23,851 nt of DNA from an uncultured Lachnospiraceae bacterium. GTDB taxonomy: Bacteria > Bacillota > Clostridia > Lachnospirales > Lachnospiraceae. The stretch is from contig CAJUQB010000073.1 in the NCBI GenBank assembly GCA_910588285.1, forward strand, positions 1 through 23,851, written 5' to 3'. The position numbers and the translations under genes are program-made. This document shows positions 1 to 7,858 of this stretch, piece by piece (the stretch's first letter is position 1; every line of letters begins with the position of its first letter). The notes beneath the pieces are model-generated. The model was not told the origin of the DNA. It searched no databases and was given only the letters and a program-made list of their open reading frames with translations.

Positions 1-2
1 AT

Positions 3-1696
3 GGAAGCCTGATAGCAAATAAGTATCTCGTTTTAAATAAGCCGTTGGAGGTATTGAAAGGGGAATACCATAAAACAAACAGCAAAAGCATTCATAAAGC
101 CGGCGCACCTTTGAATGAAAATGAAGAATCTGGCTGGAAGGTTTTCAAACAATATTTGGGCTGTGTCGCAGCAAAGAAAATGCTGCTGCTGTTCCTTCTG
201 TTATTTACCGGCGTACAAATAACAGATTTCCTGCTCAAATTTTTTGTTTCAGAATATCAGACATTCAGCTTAAATTCCGTACAATTTGTTGGGATATACC
301 TGGGGATTATATTGATCGGTCTTATTGTCAATTTCATGCGCTACTATATTGTGTATAATGGAAATATAAAAGCGGGACGGATATATCATGAGGGATTGAT
401 AAAAAATATTTTAAATGCACATTATGAGAAAATAGATAATACGTTTATCAAAAAAGCACTTTCTGCGGCTTCCAGGGACATCAGTATTTTGGATAACAGT
501 ATTGCAGACTATTTTGTGAACGTATTTGATGCGGTTATCTATATATCAGTGACAATAATCATGATGGTTAGCTTCCATATTTTAAGTGCTGCTGCAGGTG
601 TTGTTTTTATTGCTGTATTTATGAGAGCCCAAAAAGAAAGCAGAAAGGTAACGAATATTGTTCTTGAAAAATCTAATTACTGCAAGGATTATTGTACCGG
701 TGTACTAAATAATATTTACAATGGTATTCATGAAATAGAGGCATTAAATATGGAAGAATACATTATTGACAGATGGGAGAGAACACTGGGAAATGGATAT
801 AATTATGAATACACGAGACAGGCCATCAATAGATATGAATTGCAAAAAATCGATTTGGCGGCTTATGGCTTGCTGGGTGTGTTTATGATTCTGACATGGA
901 GATTTCATGTGGATGGAGGACTGGCTGCCGTAATTTTCATGTATATGCTTACTATGATTTCGGAATTTGAAAATATGTTAAGAAATGCAAGACATGCGGA
1001 AATCGGTATAGAATCTCTAAAGCGGATGGAAATGATGGGGGAGTACAGCGCGGATTCTTTACAGCCAGAGCGTTATAGCAACATACCAGATTGCGGGTAT
1101 GATATCGTTTTTGAAAATGTGTCCGGCGGTTATGTATCAGGGCAATATATATTTGATAAAATCTGTATCAATATACAGAAAGGAGAAAGAGTATTAATTC
1201 AAGGCGAATCTGGCATAGGAAAAACAACCTTATTTAACTGTTTGGAAAATTTGATTCCATATAACGGAAATATATATTTTCAGGGAATCAACATAAAGAA
1301 CATAGATAAAAAGGAGTTGAGAGATAAAATTTGTGTGATAACACAAGAGAATTTTATTTTGGACGAATCGCTGTCTGACAATTTAGACCCTTACAATGAG
1401 TATACATACGAAGAAAAAATCAGCGCATTAAAATCAGTGGGCTGGAATACATATGATTTACAAGTAAATTGCAGCTGCTTGAGTAAATCGGAACGTTTAT
1501 CTGTGGCATTGGCAAGGGTTTGTTTGAAGAATCCGGATGTTTTACTATTAGACGAAAGTATTGCAAATGTAGATGATGACACATGGGAGAGAATAAGCTG
1601 TTAATGGAATCCAGGTTTACAGAGAAAACAGTGTTATCAATCTCACATAATAATAATGATGAGAATTTATATACTAGAAAAATAGTTCTTATGTAG
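3..1696 (+). pseudogene. ABCC-like ABC exporter, C-terminal half, frameshifted, 5' end outside window
   Basis: This is the second half of an ABC exporter: a membrane domain with about five or six hydrophobic segments, then a nucleotide-binding domain. The frame has no stop back to base 3, so the TTG at 45 need not be the start. Residues read upstream of it (LIANKYLVLNK) resemble the linker after a first ATPase domain, which suggests a fused full-length transporter. Seen in the ATPase domain: Walker A GESGIGKTT (about 1206-1232), Q-loop VITQEN, the NLDP motif typical of ABCC/MRP proteins (about 1381-1392), a degenerate signature LSKSE in place of LSGGQ, and Walker B LLLDES. A stop at 1602 cuts the frame, but the -1 frame continues NKLLMESRFTEK, then the H-loop TVLSISH and YTRKIVLM, ending at 1696. 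I therefore read it as a broken gene. Substrate unknown. The neighbouring radical SAM remnant suggests export of a modified product, which is inference. Confidence 0.8.
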
Positions 1697-1697
1697 A

Positions 1698-2612
1698 AAC
1701 AGAGGCTATAATTTCATATTTGTGTCGGTGGAAATAGTTTTTCTAAAATTCAGTACAAATTATCGGAAAAACATAAAATATTTGAATATGTAGATAGTAT
1801 CATTGTTTATGAAGGCGAATATCCATTATATAAATTAATAACTACAATCAGTAACAATGCTGATTTAAGGGAAGTACCAAATTGCATATATTTGGACAAA
1901 GCGGAAAAAAAATCATAAAAACAGAAATTGCTAAATGCATAATTCCAATAGAGGAATTACCGGTTCCGGACTACGATGATTTGGATCTTGATATGTATAC
2001 TTCTCCTAAAAGAATTCTACCGTATTATGTATCGCGTAGTTGCTTTTGGGGAAAGTGCGCTTTTTGTGATTGTGATTACGGATACGATGGAAAATATAGG
2101 GTTAAAAGCGTAAATAAAGTGCTCCGAGACATATCTGTTTTGAGAAAGAAATATAACACAGAGATGATATATTTCATAGACGAAGCACTAAGTGTACACT
2201 TTATTGAAAAAATGTGTGATGCGATAGATGAAGATAATAAATTTTTTTGGTTTGCATATATACGTGCTAATAAGAAATTTACCTATGAGCTTTGAAAAAA
2301 ATGTATGATAAAGGTTGTCGGTACTTATTAGTAGGTATAGAGTCATGTAGTGAAAATGTATTAAAGGAAATGAATAAAGGTATTACAACTGATGATATTT
2401 TGACTACTGTTAATAACATGGATAGAGCGGGAATTTGGTTACATACATTTTTAATAAATGACTTTCCAAGTGAGAAATATGAAGATAAGTTGAATACAAT
2501 ATTTCATATCTTTCAAAATAATTTTCATTCAGTTGGACTTAGCCAATTTACGCTTCCGAAAAATTCAAAAATGTACAATAATTTGGAAAGATATGGTATA
2601 TTTCAAATTTGA
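1698..2612 (+). pseudogene. B12-binding radical SAM protein remnant, multiply frameshifted
   Basis: Three frames read in turn give one protein. Frame one (from about 1718) holds the end of a cobalamin-binding-like domain: ICVGGNSFSKI, then DSIIVYEGEYPLYKLI. The frame breaks at the A8 tract 1905-1912. The second part carries the radical SAM cluster motif CFWGKCAFC (about 2041-2067), which should bind a 4Fe-4S cluster and SAM. It breaks at TTT 2291-2293, and the third part continues LKKMYDKGCRYLLVGIES to a stop at 2612. Each break is repaired by adding one base. A further -1 shift near 1713-1721 is possible. The gene lacks most of its B12 domain: only about 20 bases separate it from the ABC remnant. 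The C-terminus also looks short. Base composition is AT-rich, unlike the genes downstream. Family members methylate or rearrange peptides or metabolites; the substrate here cannot be told. No intact start or ribosome binding site is visible. Confidence 0.78.
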
Positions 2613-2654
2613 TCCAGGACTATAGAAAAATACCAACTATAGCCAAGTTCTCCC

Positions 2655-2683
2655 TTGCCACTGCCAGCTGTATGGAGTATAAT
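2655..2683 (+). promoter_or_regulatory. sigma-A promoter for ackA
   Basis: TTGCCA (2655-2660), a 17-base spacer, then TATAAT (2678-2683). This is 5/6 and 6/6 to the vegetative consensus with ideal spacing. Transcription would start near 2690, giving a leader of about 90 bases before ackA. The promoter sits just after the AT-rich remnant ends, so it probably belongs to the native ackA locus. Confidence 0.75.
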
Positions 2684-2695
2684 GAAGGAAAGCGA

Positions 2696-2714
2696 GGCTC
2701 GGGCCTCCTGAGCC
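2696..2714 (+). other. hairpin in the ackA leader
   Basis: GGCTCGGG-CCT-CCTGAGCC folds into an 8-bp stem (one G-U pair) with a 3-base loop, right after the predicted start of the ackA transcript. No T-run follows, so it is not a typical terminator. It may stabilise the 5' end of the mRNA; that role is inference. Confidence 0.5.
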
Positions 2715-2777
2715 AGAGTGGAGTTATAGGAATGCTCTGGGGGCATTTCTGAATTTTTAAGAAAGAAGGGTATTAAA

Positions 2778-3971
2778 ATGAATGTATTAGTAATTAACTG
2801 TGGAAGCTCCTCCCTGAAGTTCCAGCTGATCAATTCCGACACTGAGGCAGTTCTTGCCAAGGGGCTTTGTGAGCGGATTGGCATTGAGGGAAGCAGGATC
2901 GTATATCAGCCGGCCGGCGGTGAGAAGGAGACCACCGAGAGCCCGATGCCATCCCATACCCAGGCCATTCAGCTGGTGCTGGATGCACTTGTGAATGAGA
3001 AGAGCGGTGTGATCGGAAGCCTTGGCGAGATTGGGGCAGTAGGCCACAGGCTGGTGCATGGCGGCGAGAAGTTTGCAAGCTCCACCATTATTACGGATGA
3101 GGTGATTGCCGCAGTTGAGAGCTGCAACGATCTGGCGCCTCTGCACAATCCGGCCAACCTGATCGGCGTGCGTGCCTGCCAGGAGCTGATGCCGGGTGTG
3201 CCCATGGTAGGCGTATTTGACACGGCATTCCACCAGACCATGCCGGAGAAGGCATACCTGTACGGCCTTCCCTACGAATATTATGAGAAATACGCTGTCC
3301 GCAGATACGGCTTCCACGGCACCTCCCACAGCTATGTGAGCAAGCGGGCGGCAGAGCTCGTGGGCAAGCCCTACGACAGCCTGAAGATTATTGTCTGCCA
3401 TCTGGGCAACGGCGCCTCTGTATGTGCAGTGAAGGACGGCAAGTCTGTGGATACCTCCATGGGCCTGACACCTCTGGAAGGCCTGATTATGGGAACCCGC
3501 TCCGGCGATGTGGATCCCGGCGCTTTGGAGCTGATTGCCAAGAAGGAGGGCATGAGCTTTGAAGATATTATGACCATGGTGAACAAGAAGTCCGGTGTTC
3601 AGGGAATGTCGGGAATCTCCAGCGACTTCCGTGACCTGGAGGATGCGGCAGACAAGGGGGACCAGGCAGGCATCCGGACCCTGGAGGCATTTAATTACAG
3701 GGTTGCCAAGTACATAGGCGCCTACACGGCAGCCATGAACGGTGTGGATGTGATCTGCTTTACCGCAGGCATTGGTGAGAACGGCGTCAGCACCCGAGCA
3801 GACATCTGCGCCTACCTGGGATACCTGGGTGTGGAGATTGACGGGGAGGCGAACCGGGTACGCGGAGAGGAGCGGGAGATTTCTGCACCGGGTTCCAAGG
3901 TGAAGGTGTACTGCCTGCCCACCAATGAGGAGCTTGCCATCGCCAGGGAGACGGTTGCACTGGTGAAATAG
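2778..3971 (+). CDS. ackA: acetate kinase
   Basis: AckA interconverts acetyl phosphate plus ADP with acetate plus ATP, the ATP-yielding last step of acetate fermentation, in the cytoplasm. The 397-residue length is normal for the family. Visible ASKHA-fold motifs are NCGSSSLKFQL at residues 7-17, the HRLVHGGEKF segment, RYGFHGTSH, HLGNGASVCAV, GTRSGDVDPG and FTAGIGENG near the C-terminus. The ATG at 2778 follows AAGAAGGG at suitable spacing. It has its own promoter (2655-2683) and a consensus promoter follows it, so it may be transcribed alone. Its usual partner pta lies about 1.7 kb downstream, beyond yceD, rpmF and a YesL-like gene, rather than directly beside it. The gene is intact and GC-rich, in sharp contrast to the remnant upstream. 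Identification is secure. Confidence 0.97.
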   Translation: MNVLVINCGSSSLKFQLINSDTEAVLAKGLCERIGIEGSRIVYQPAGGEKETTESPMPSHTQAIQLVLDALVNEKSGVIGSLGEIGAVGHRLVHGGEKFASSTIITDEVIAAVESCNDLAPLHNPANLIGVRACQELMPGVPMVGVFDTAFHQTMPEKAYLYGLPYEYYEKYAVRRYGFHGTSHSYVSKRAAELVGKPYDSLKIIVCHLGNGASVCAVKDGKSVDTSMGLTPLEGLIMGTRSGDVDPGALELIAKKEGMSFEDIMTMVNKKSGVQGMSGISSDFRDLEDAADKGDQAGIRTLEAFNYRVAKYIGAYTAAMNGVDVICFTAGIGENGVSTRADICAYLGYLGVEIDGEANRVRGEEREISAPGSKVKVYCLPTNEELAIARETVALVK

Positions 3972-4021
3972 CACTTTATGCCATATGCCTGAATTGGTGC
4001 CTGAACCGGTGAAAAATCTTG

Positions 4022-4050
4022 TTGACAAACCGCGGATGAGTATGTATAAT
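4022..4050 (+). promoter_or_regulatory. consensus sigma-A promoter for yceD-rpmF
   Basis: TTGACA (4022-4027), a 17-base spacer, and TATAAT (4045-4050): 12/12 to the vegetative consensus at ideal spacing. It lies 26 bases before the yceD start codon and should drive strong, largely constitutive transcription of yceD-rpmF, which ends at the terminator at 4801-4833. Confidence 0.88.
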
Positions 4051-4076
4051 AGAACAAGTGTGGATAGGAGACTGTT

Positions 4077-4604
4077 ATGACAGTAGATATATCAGATATT
4101 ATTTCCAATGAGGACCGTGACAGGACGGTGGAGGTCTGCCTGGAGCTGGAGCATATTACATCCCGCCTGGGAGAATTCCCTGTTGTGGAGAAGGAAGCAT
4201 TTCCCCTCCGTATTGCCAACCTCGGGAATAAGCGCCTGAGAATCGAAGGTGTGACAAGCCTTGTGATCCATATCCCCTGTGACCGCTGCCTGACAGAGGT
4301 AGCCACGCAGTTCCCCATTGAGATCTTCAAGGAGATGGATCTGGAGAAGCTGGCAGCCGGAGACAGCGAGGAGCAGGAGAGCACAAGCTACATGATAGGA
4401 AAAGAACTGGATGTAGATCAACTTATTTTTGGAGAGATATTGGTGAGCTGGCCAATGAAGGTTTTGTGCAGGGAGGATTGCGCAGGCATCTGTAAGCGTT
4501 GCGGTGCGAATCTGAATCTGGCACCATGCCAGTGCCAGAAGACAGAGCCAGATCCAAGAATGGCAGCTATCCAGGATATATTTAACCAATTTAAGGAGGT
4601 GTGA
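4077..4604 (+). CDS. yceD: DUF177 (YceD-family) protein
   Basis: A 175-residue protein of the YceD/DUF177 family, which is almost always encoded directly before rpmF, as here; the stop lies 4 bases before the rpmF start. In plants and E. coli the family has been linked to 23S rRNA accumulation, but its biochemical activity is not settled. Seen here: a CDRC pair near residue 65, and a C-terminal cysteine cluster (CREDC, CKRCG, then CQC) preceding NLNLAPC. This probably forms a zinc site and is typical of the clostridial branch. The start follows TAGGAG at 4065-4070. Transcription should come from the consensus promoter just upstream. Family assignment is firm; function is not. Confidence 0.92.
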   Translation: MTVDISDIISNEDRDRTVEVCLELEHITSRLGEFPVVEKEAFPLRIANLGNKRLRIEGVTSLVIHIPCDRCLTEVATQFPIEIFKEMDLEKLAAGDSEEQESTSYMIGKELDVDQLIFGEILVSWPMKVLCREDCAGICKRCGANLNLAPCQCQKTEPDPRMAAIQDIFNQFKEV

Positions 4605-4608
4605 ACAC

Positions 4609-4788
4609 ATGTCTATTTGCCCAAAGAACAAATCTTCCAAAGGAAGAAGAGATAGAAGAAGAGCCAACTGGAAAATGGCTGCTCCGAACCTTGTAAAATG
4701 CAGCAAGTGCGGAGAGTTAATGATGCCCCACCGGGTATGCAAGGCTTGCGGCTCTTATAATAAGAAAGAAATCATTCCGCAGGATTAA
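4609..4788 (+). CDS. rpmF: 50S ribosomal protein L32
   Basis: A 59-residue protein starting MSICPKNKSSKGRRDRRR and ending IIPQD, the standard bacterial L32 pattern. The four-cysteine zinc ribbon is present as CSKC (31-34) and CKAC (45-48), so this is the zinc-binding C+ form rather than a zinc-independent paralogue. It binds 23S rRNA in the large subunit. A perfect AAGGAGGT Shine-Dalgarno lies at 4593-4600, inside the end of yceD, with 8 bases to the ATG. It is probably co-transcribed with yceD from 4022-4050 and stopped by the terminator that begins 12 bases after its stop codon. Confidence 0.97.
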   Translation: MSICPKNKSSKGRRDRRRANWKMAAPNLVKCSKCGELMMPHRVCKACGSYNKKEIIPQD

Positions 4789-4800
4789 TGAGAAGAATCA

Positions 4801-4833
4801 GGGGAGTACCGCGTGTTGTGGTACTCCTTTTTT
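4801..4833 (+). terminator. Rho-independent terminator after rpmF
   Basis: GGAGTACC (4803-4810) pairs with GGTACTCC (4820-4827) across a 9-base loop and is followed by six Ts (4828-4833). It ends the yceD-rpmF transcript. It also argues against any start of the next gene before 4834. Confidence 0.9.
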
Positions 4834-4902
4834 CTCACATTCTCATATTTCTCATATAGGAAAGCTCTGCTTTCTAACATGCATAACGAAAAGGAGAAAA
4901 AA

Positions 4903-5556
4903 ATGAACCGTATCTTTGATATGAACAACGGATTTTTTCGGGGCCTGTCAAAGCTTGTAGATTGTATTTACCTAAGCGTCCTGTTTGTATTTTCCAGCAT
5001 TCCCATCTTTACAATCGGAGCCTCCCTGACGGCCCTGTATTATACGATACAGAAGACCATAAAAAATGACAGAGGCTATGTGGGCAAGGAATACTGGGCT
5101 GCCTGGAGGAGCAATTTTAAGCAGAGCACGCTGATCTGGCTGATCAACCTTTTGATGCTCATTGTCCTGTATGGGGATATCCAGATTCTGAAGGTTTTGG
5201 AGGAGGGGGGGAACCCCCTGGGAAAGGCCTATGTATTATTTGGGGTTATGCTGGTACTGCTTCTGCTGTGGATCTCTTACCTGTATCCGTACATTGCCCG
5301 TTTTGAGAATACCACGAAGGCCATTTTGAAAAATGCGGCTTATATGGCGATCCTGAACCTGCCCCGGACACTGCTGATCGGTCTGCTGATGCTGGTATTT
5401 GGGCTGGCGATTTACCTGGTGCCCATTACGATACTGATTGTTCCGGCTGTGTATACCTGGCTGAAGAATTATAACCTGGAAAAGGTATTCCGCAAATATA
5501 TGAGCGAAGAAGATATTGCGGCGGAGGAGGAGCTGAACCGGGAATATAAGAATTAG
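4903..5556 (+). CDS. YesL/DUF624 family membrane protein
   Basis: A 217-residue integral membrane protein of the YesL/DUF624 family. Hydrophobic segments lie at about residues 20-45, 72-92, 107-130 and 148-185 (probably two helices), and the C-terminal tail is charged (SEEDIAAEEELNREYKN). The N-terminal MNRIFDMNNGFFRGLSKL and the SIPIFTIGASLTALYYT segment are characteristic. I chose the ATG at 4903 because AAGGAG precedes it at 4892-4897; an in-frame upstream start would overlap the rpmF terminator. Family members often sit beside carbohydrate ABC transporter genes and their role is unknown. Here there is no sugar transporter nearby: the gene stands alone between rpmF and pta, which is unusual. 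No clear promoter or terminator of its own was identified. Confidence 0.85.
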   Translation: MNRIFDMNNGFFRGLSKLVDCIYLSVLFVFSSIPIFTIGASLTALYYTIQKTIKNDRGYVGKEYWAAWRSNFKQSTLIWLINLLMLIVLYGDIQILKVLEEGGNPLGKAYVLFGVMLVLLLLWISYLYPYIARFENTTKAILKNAAYMAILNLPRTLLIGLLMLVFGLAIYLVPITILIVPAVYTWLKNYNLEKVFRKYMSEEDIAAEEELNREYKN

Positions 5557-5585
5557 TCAAAAAATCATAGAAAATGCGGGAAAAA

Positions 5586-5605
5586 TTTGCAAAAACAATT
5601 GCAAA
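5586..5605. promoter_or_regulatory. perfect inverted repeat, candidate operator for pta
   Basis: TTTGCAA (5586-5592), 6 bases, TTGCAAA (5599-5605). The arms are perfect inverted repeats and the right arm covers the proposed -35 box of pta. Size and position fit a dimeric repressor site. I do not recognise it as a known box, so the regulator is unknown. Confidence 0.45.
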
Positions 5606-5626
5606 ATTCACAGAATAAGTTAAAAT
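5599..5626 (+). promoter_or_regulatory. sigma-A promoter for pta
   Basis: TTGCAA (5599-5604), a 16-base spacer and TAAAAT (5621-5626), about 50 bases before the pta start. Each box has one or two departures from consensus. The surrounding 5557-5677 stretch is AT-rich and holds no gene. Confidence 0.6.
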
Positions 5627-5677
5627 AAAAGATAGAGTATTATAAAAGATTTATTAATTAATAAGGAGTGATGACAT

Positions 5678-6676
5678 ATGGCAGTTATGAAGGGTTTCCG
5701 TATGATGATTGACAAGCTGAAGGCGAACCCGAAGCGGATTGTATTTACGGAGGGAACCGATGAGCGTATTCTGGAGGCAGCATCACGTCTGCTGGCCGGT
5801 AATTTTCTGACGCCGGTTCTGGTGGGGAGCCCCAAGGAGGTGTTGGATGCAGCGGAGGAATACGGCTATAATGTACGGGGAGCGGAGATTGTTGACCCCA
5901 GTAATTTTGACCGGATGGATGAGATGGTGGAGCTGCTCTGCGAGCTTCGTAAGAACAAGAACATGCAGCCAGAGGAGGCCAGGAAGCTCTGCAGCCAGGG
6001 CAATTATTTCGGAACGATGCTGGTGAAGATGGGCCTTGCAGATTCCCTGCTGGGAGGGGCAACCTATTCCACGGCAGACACGGTGCGTCCGGCGCTGCAG
6101 ATTATCAAGACCAAGCCGGGACATTCCATTGTAGGCTCCTGCTTTATCATGGTACGTCCCTCTGCAACCGGTGAGAATGAGGTGCTGGCCATGGGGGACT
6201 GCGCCATCAATATCAAGCCGAATGAGGATGAGCTGGCAGAGATCGCCATCGGGGCTGCTGAGTGCGGCAAGATTTTCGGCATTGATCCCAAGATTGCATT
6301 CTTAAGCTATTCCACCTTAGGCTCCGGCGCAGGCGAGGATGTGGACAAGATGCGCAATGCGGCTGCCAAGGCCAAGGAGATGCGTCCGGATCTGGCCATT
6401 GAGGGCGAGCTGCAGTTTGACGCGGCGGTTTCTCCCCGTGTAGCCAGGACCAAGTGCCCGGACAACCCGGTGGCAGGACATGCCAATACCTTTGTTTTCC
6501 CGGATATCAATGCAGGAAATATCGGCTACAAGATCGCACAGCGTCTCGGTAACTTTGATGCCTATGGCCCGATTCTGATGGGGCTGAATGCACCGATCAA
6601 CGACCTGTCCAGAGGCTGTAATGCCGAGGAGGTATACTCCATGGCGATTATTACAGCAGCACTGGTGGACGAATAA
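5678..6676 (+). CDS. pta: phosphate acetyltransferase
   Basis: Pta converts acetyl-CoA plus phosphate to acetyl phosphate plus CoA, feeding AckA in the acetate-forming, ATP-yielding branch of fermentation. The 332-residue length matches the short single-domain type, without the N-terminal regulatory domain of the long enterobacterial enzyme. Visible signatures are RIVFTEGTDERILEA near the N-terminus, GSGAGEDVDKMRNA, and near the C-terminus KCPDNPVAGHANTFVFPD followed by NIGYKIAQRLG. The ATG at 5678 follows AAGGAG (5663-5668). The gene has its own promoter overlapped by a palindrome and a strong terminator after it, so it appears to be a single-gene unit. Being separated from ackA by three genes is the unusual point. 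Confidence 0.96.
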   Translation: MAVMKGFRMMIDKLKANPKRIVFTEGTDERILEAASRLLAGNFLTPVLVGSPKEVLDAAEEYGYNVRGAEIVDPSNFDRMDEMVELLCELRKNKNMQPEEARKLCSQGNYFGTMLVKMGLADSLLGGATYSTADTVRPALQIIKTKPGHSIVGSCFIMVRPSATGENEVLAMGDCAINIKPNEDELAEIAIGAAECGKIFGIDPKIAFLSYSTLGSGAGEDVDKMRNAAAKAKEMRPDLAIEGELQFDAAVSPRVARTKCPDNPVAGHANTFVFPDINAGNIGYKIAQRLGNFDAYGPILMGLNAPINDLSRGCNAEEVYSMAIITAALVDE

Positions 6677-6686
6677 GAGAAATCAA

Positions 6687-6716
6687 AGCCCTGGAATTCA
6701 ATTCTGGGGCTTTTTT
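6687..6716 (+). terminator. Rho-independent terminator after pta
   Basis: AGCCCTGGAA and TTCTGGGGCT form a stem of about 10 bp (two G-U pairs) around loop TTCAA, and six Ts follow (6711-6716). It lies 10 bases after the pta stop and separates pta from the plsX transcript. Confidence 0.9.
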
Positions 6717-6726
6717 CAAATATATA

Positions 6727-6755
6727 TTGATTTCTCCAGACACTTATAGTATATT
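6727..6755 (+). promoter_or_regulatory. sigma-A promoter for the plsX operon
   Basis: TTGATT (6727-6732), a 17-base spacer, TATATT (6750-6755): 4/6 and 5/6 to consensus. It lies after the pta terminator and about 70 bases before plsX, so it is the likely head of the plsX-acpP-rnc-smc-ftsY transcript. I looked for a FapR-type box overlapping it and saw none. Confidence 0.62.
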
Positions 6756-6823
6756 TTGATATAGGTATTTGCCTTTGTGGCCATATCTGTATGTCCAAAA
6801 GGCAGGACAAAAGGAGGAAATTT

Positions 6824-7843
6824 ATGCAGGAACAGATCAAGGTGGCAGTGGATGCCATGGGCGGCGATCATGCGCCGGCCCAGCCGGTGAAGGGGGCTGT
6901 GGAAGCTGTTGCCAGACGCAAGGATGTTCATGTATTTCTTGTGGGACAGAAAGGTGTGATTGAAGAAGAGCTGAAGCAATGTGCATATGCCGGGGATCAG
7001 ATTACGGTTGTGGACGCCCCGGAGGTGATTGAGACGGCGGAGCCGCCGGTGATGGCTATCCGCAGGAAGAAGCAGTCCTCGATTGTAGTGGGGATGAATC
7101 TGGTGAAACAGCAGGAGGCGGACGCTTTCGTGTCTGCCGGAAGCTCAGGAGCTGTCCTGGTTGGAGGACAGGTGATTGTGGGAAGAATGAAGGGCGTGGA
7201 GCGGCCGCCCCTGGCGCCCCTGATCCCTACGGAGAAGGGCGTATCCCTTCTGATTGACTGTGGGGCCAATGTGGATGCCCGGCCTTCCCATTTGGTTCAG
7301 TTTGCCCAGATGGGCAGCATCTATATGAAGCATGTGATGGGCGTGGAGCAGCCCCGGGTGGCCATTGTCAACATTGGGGCAGAGGAGGAGAAGGGCAATG
7401 CCCTGGTGAAGGAGACCTTCCCCATGCTGAAGAACTGTCCGGATATCCATTTTGTGGGCAGCATTGAGGCACGGGATATCCCCAAGGGAGAGGCGGACGT
7501 GATTGTGTGCGAAGCCTTTGTGGGCAATGTGATCCTGAAGCTGTACGAGGGACTGGCCAGCACCCTGATGAGGGTGATCAAGCAGGGGATGATGACTTCC
7601 CTGAAGAGTAAGATCGGCGGCCTGATGGTGAAGCCGGCATTGAAGCAGACACTGAAGGCCTTTGATGCGACGGAGTATGGCGGAGCGCCCCTGCTGGGGC
7701 TTAAGGGCCTTGTGGTAAAGACTCATGGGAACGCGATGGCCAAGGAGGTAACCAACTCCATTCTCCAGTGCGCCACCTTCCATGAGCAGGAGATAAATGA
7801 GAGAATCAAAAACAAATTAGAAATCTCTTCCAAGGAAGAGTAG
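6824..7843 (+). CDS. plsX: phosphate acyltransferase PlsX
   Basis: PlsX makes acyl phosphate from acyl-ACP and phosphate, which the acyltransferase PlsY uses to start phospholipid synthesis at the membrane. The 339-residue protein starts MQEQIKVAVDAMGGDHAP, and the VAVDAMGGDHAP block is diagnostic. Also seen: SAGSSGAVLVGG, LLIDCGANVDARPSHL, VCEAFVGNVILKL and EYGGAPLLGLKG, all typical. I prefer the ATG at 6824 because AAGGAGG (6811-6817) precedes it with 6 bases; the in-frame ATG at 6791 would add 11 residues that do not look like the family and would place the ribosome site inside the gene. Its substrate carrier ACP is encoded 15 bases downstream, the classic plsX-acpP pairing. Confidence 0.96.
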   Translation: MQEQIKVAVDAMGGDHAPAQPVKGAVEAVARRKDVHVFLVGQKGVIEEELKQCAYAGDQITVVDAPEVIETAEPPVMAIRRKKQSSIVVGMNLVKQQEADAFVSAGSSGAVLVGGQVIVGRMKGVERPPLAPLIPTEKGVSLLIDCGANVDARPSHLVQFAQMGSIYMKHVMGVEQPRVAIVNIGAEEEKGNALVKETFPMLKNCPDIHFVGSIEARDIPKGEADVIVCEAFVGNVILKLYEGLASTLMRVIKQGMMTSLKSKIGGLMVKPALKQTLKAFDATEYGGAPLLGLKGLVVKTHGNAMAKEVTNSILQCATFHEQEINERIKNKLEISSKEE

Positions 7844-7858
7844 AAAGGAAAAAGCGGG

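Noticed and set aside
45..47. TTG as the start of the ABC exporter
   Set aside because: The frame stays open to base 3 and the upstream residues look like an interdomain linker, so the true start is probably outside the window.
2787..4028. 413-residue open frame on the minus strand opposite ackA
   Set aside because: It mirrors ackA codon structure, has no recognisable domain or ribosome site, and ackA is certain. The same applies to the long minus-strand frames opposite smc, purL and the BMP fusion (for example 16092-17183 and 19392-20417).
4813..4902. Earlier start for the YesL-like gene
   Set aside because: It would begin inside the rpmF terminator; the ATG at 4903 has its own AAGGAG and the family-like N-terminus.
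6717..6823. FapR operator before plsX
   Set aside because: I looked for a TTAGTACC-type dyad near the promoter and found none.
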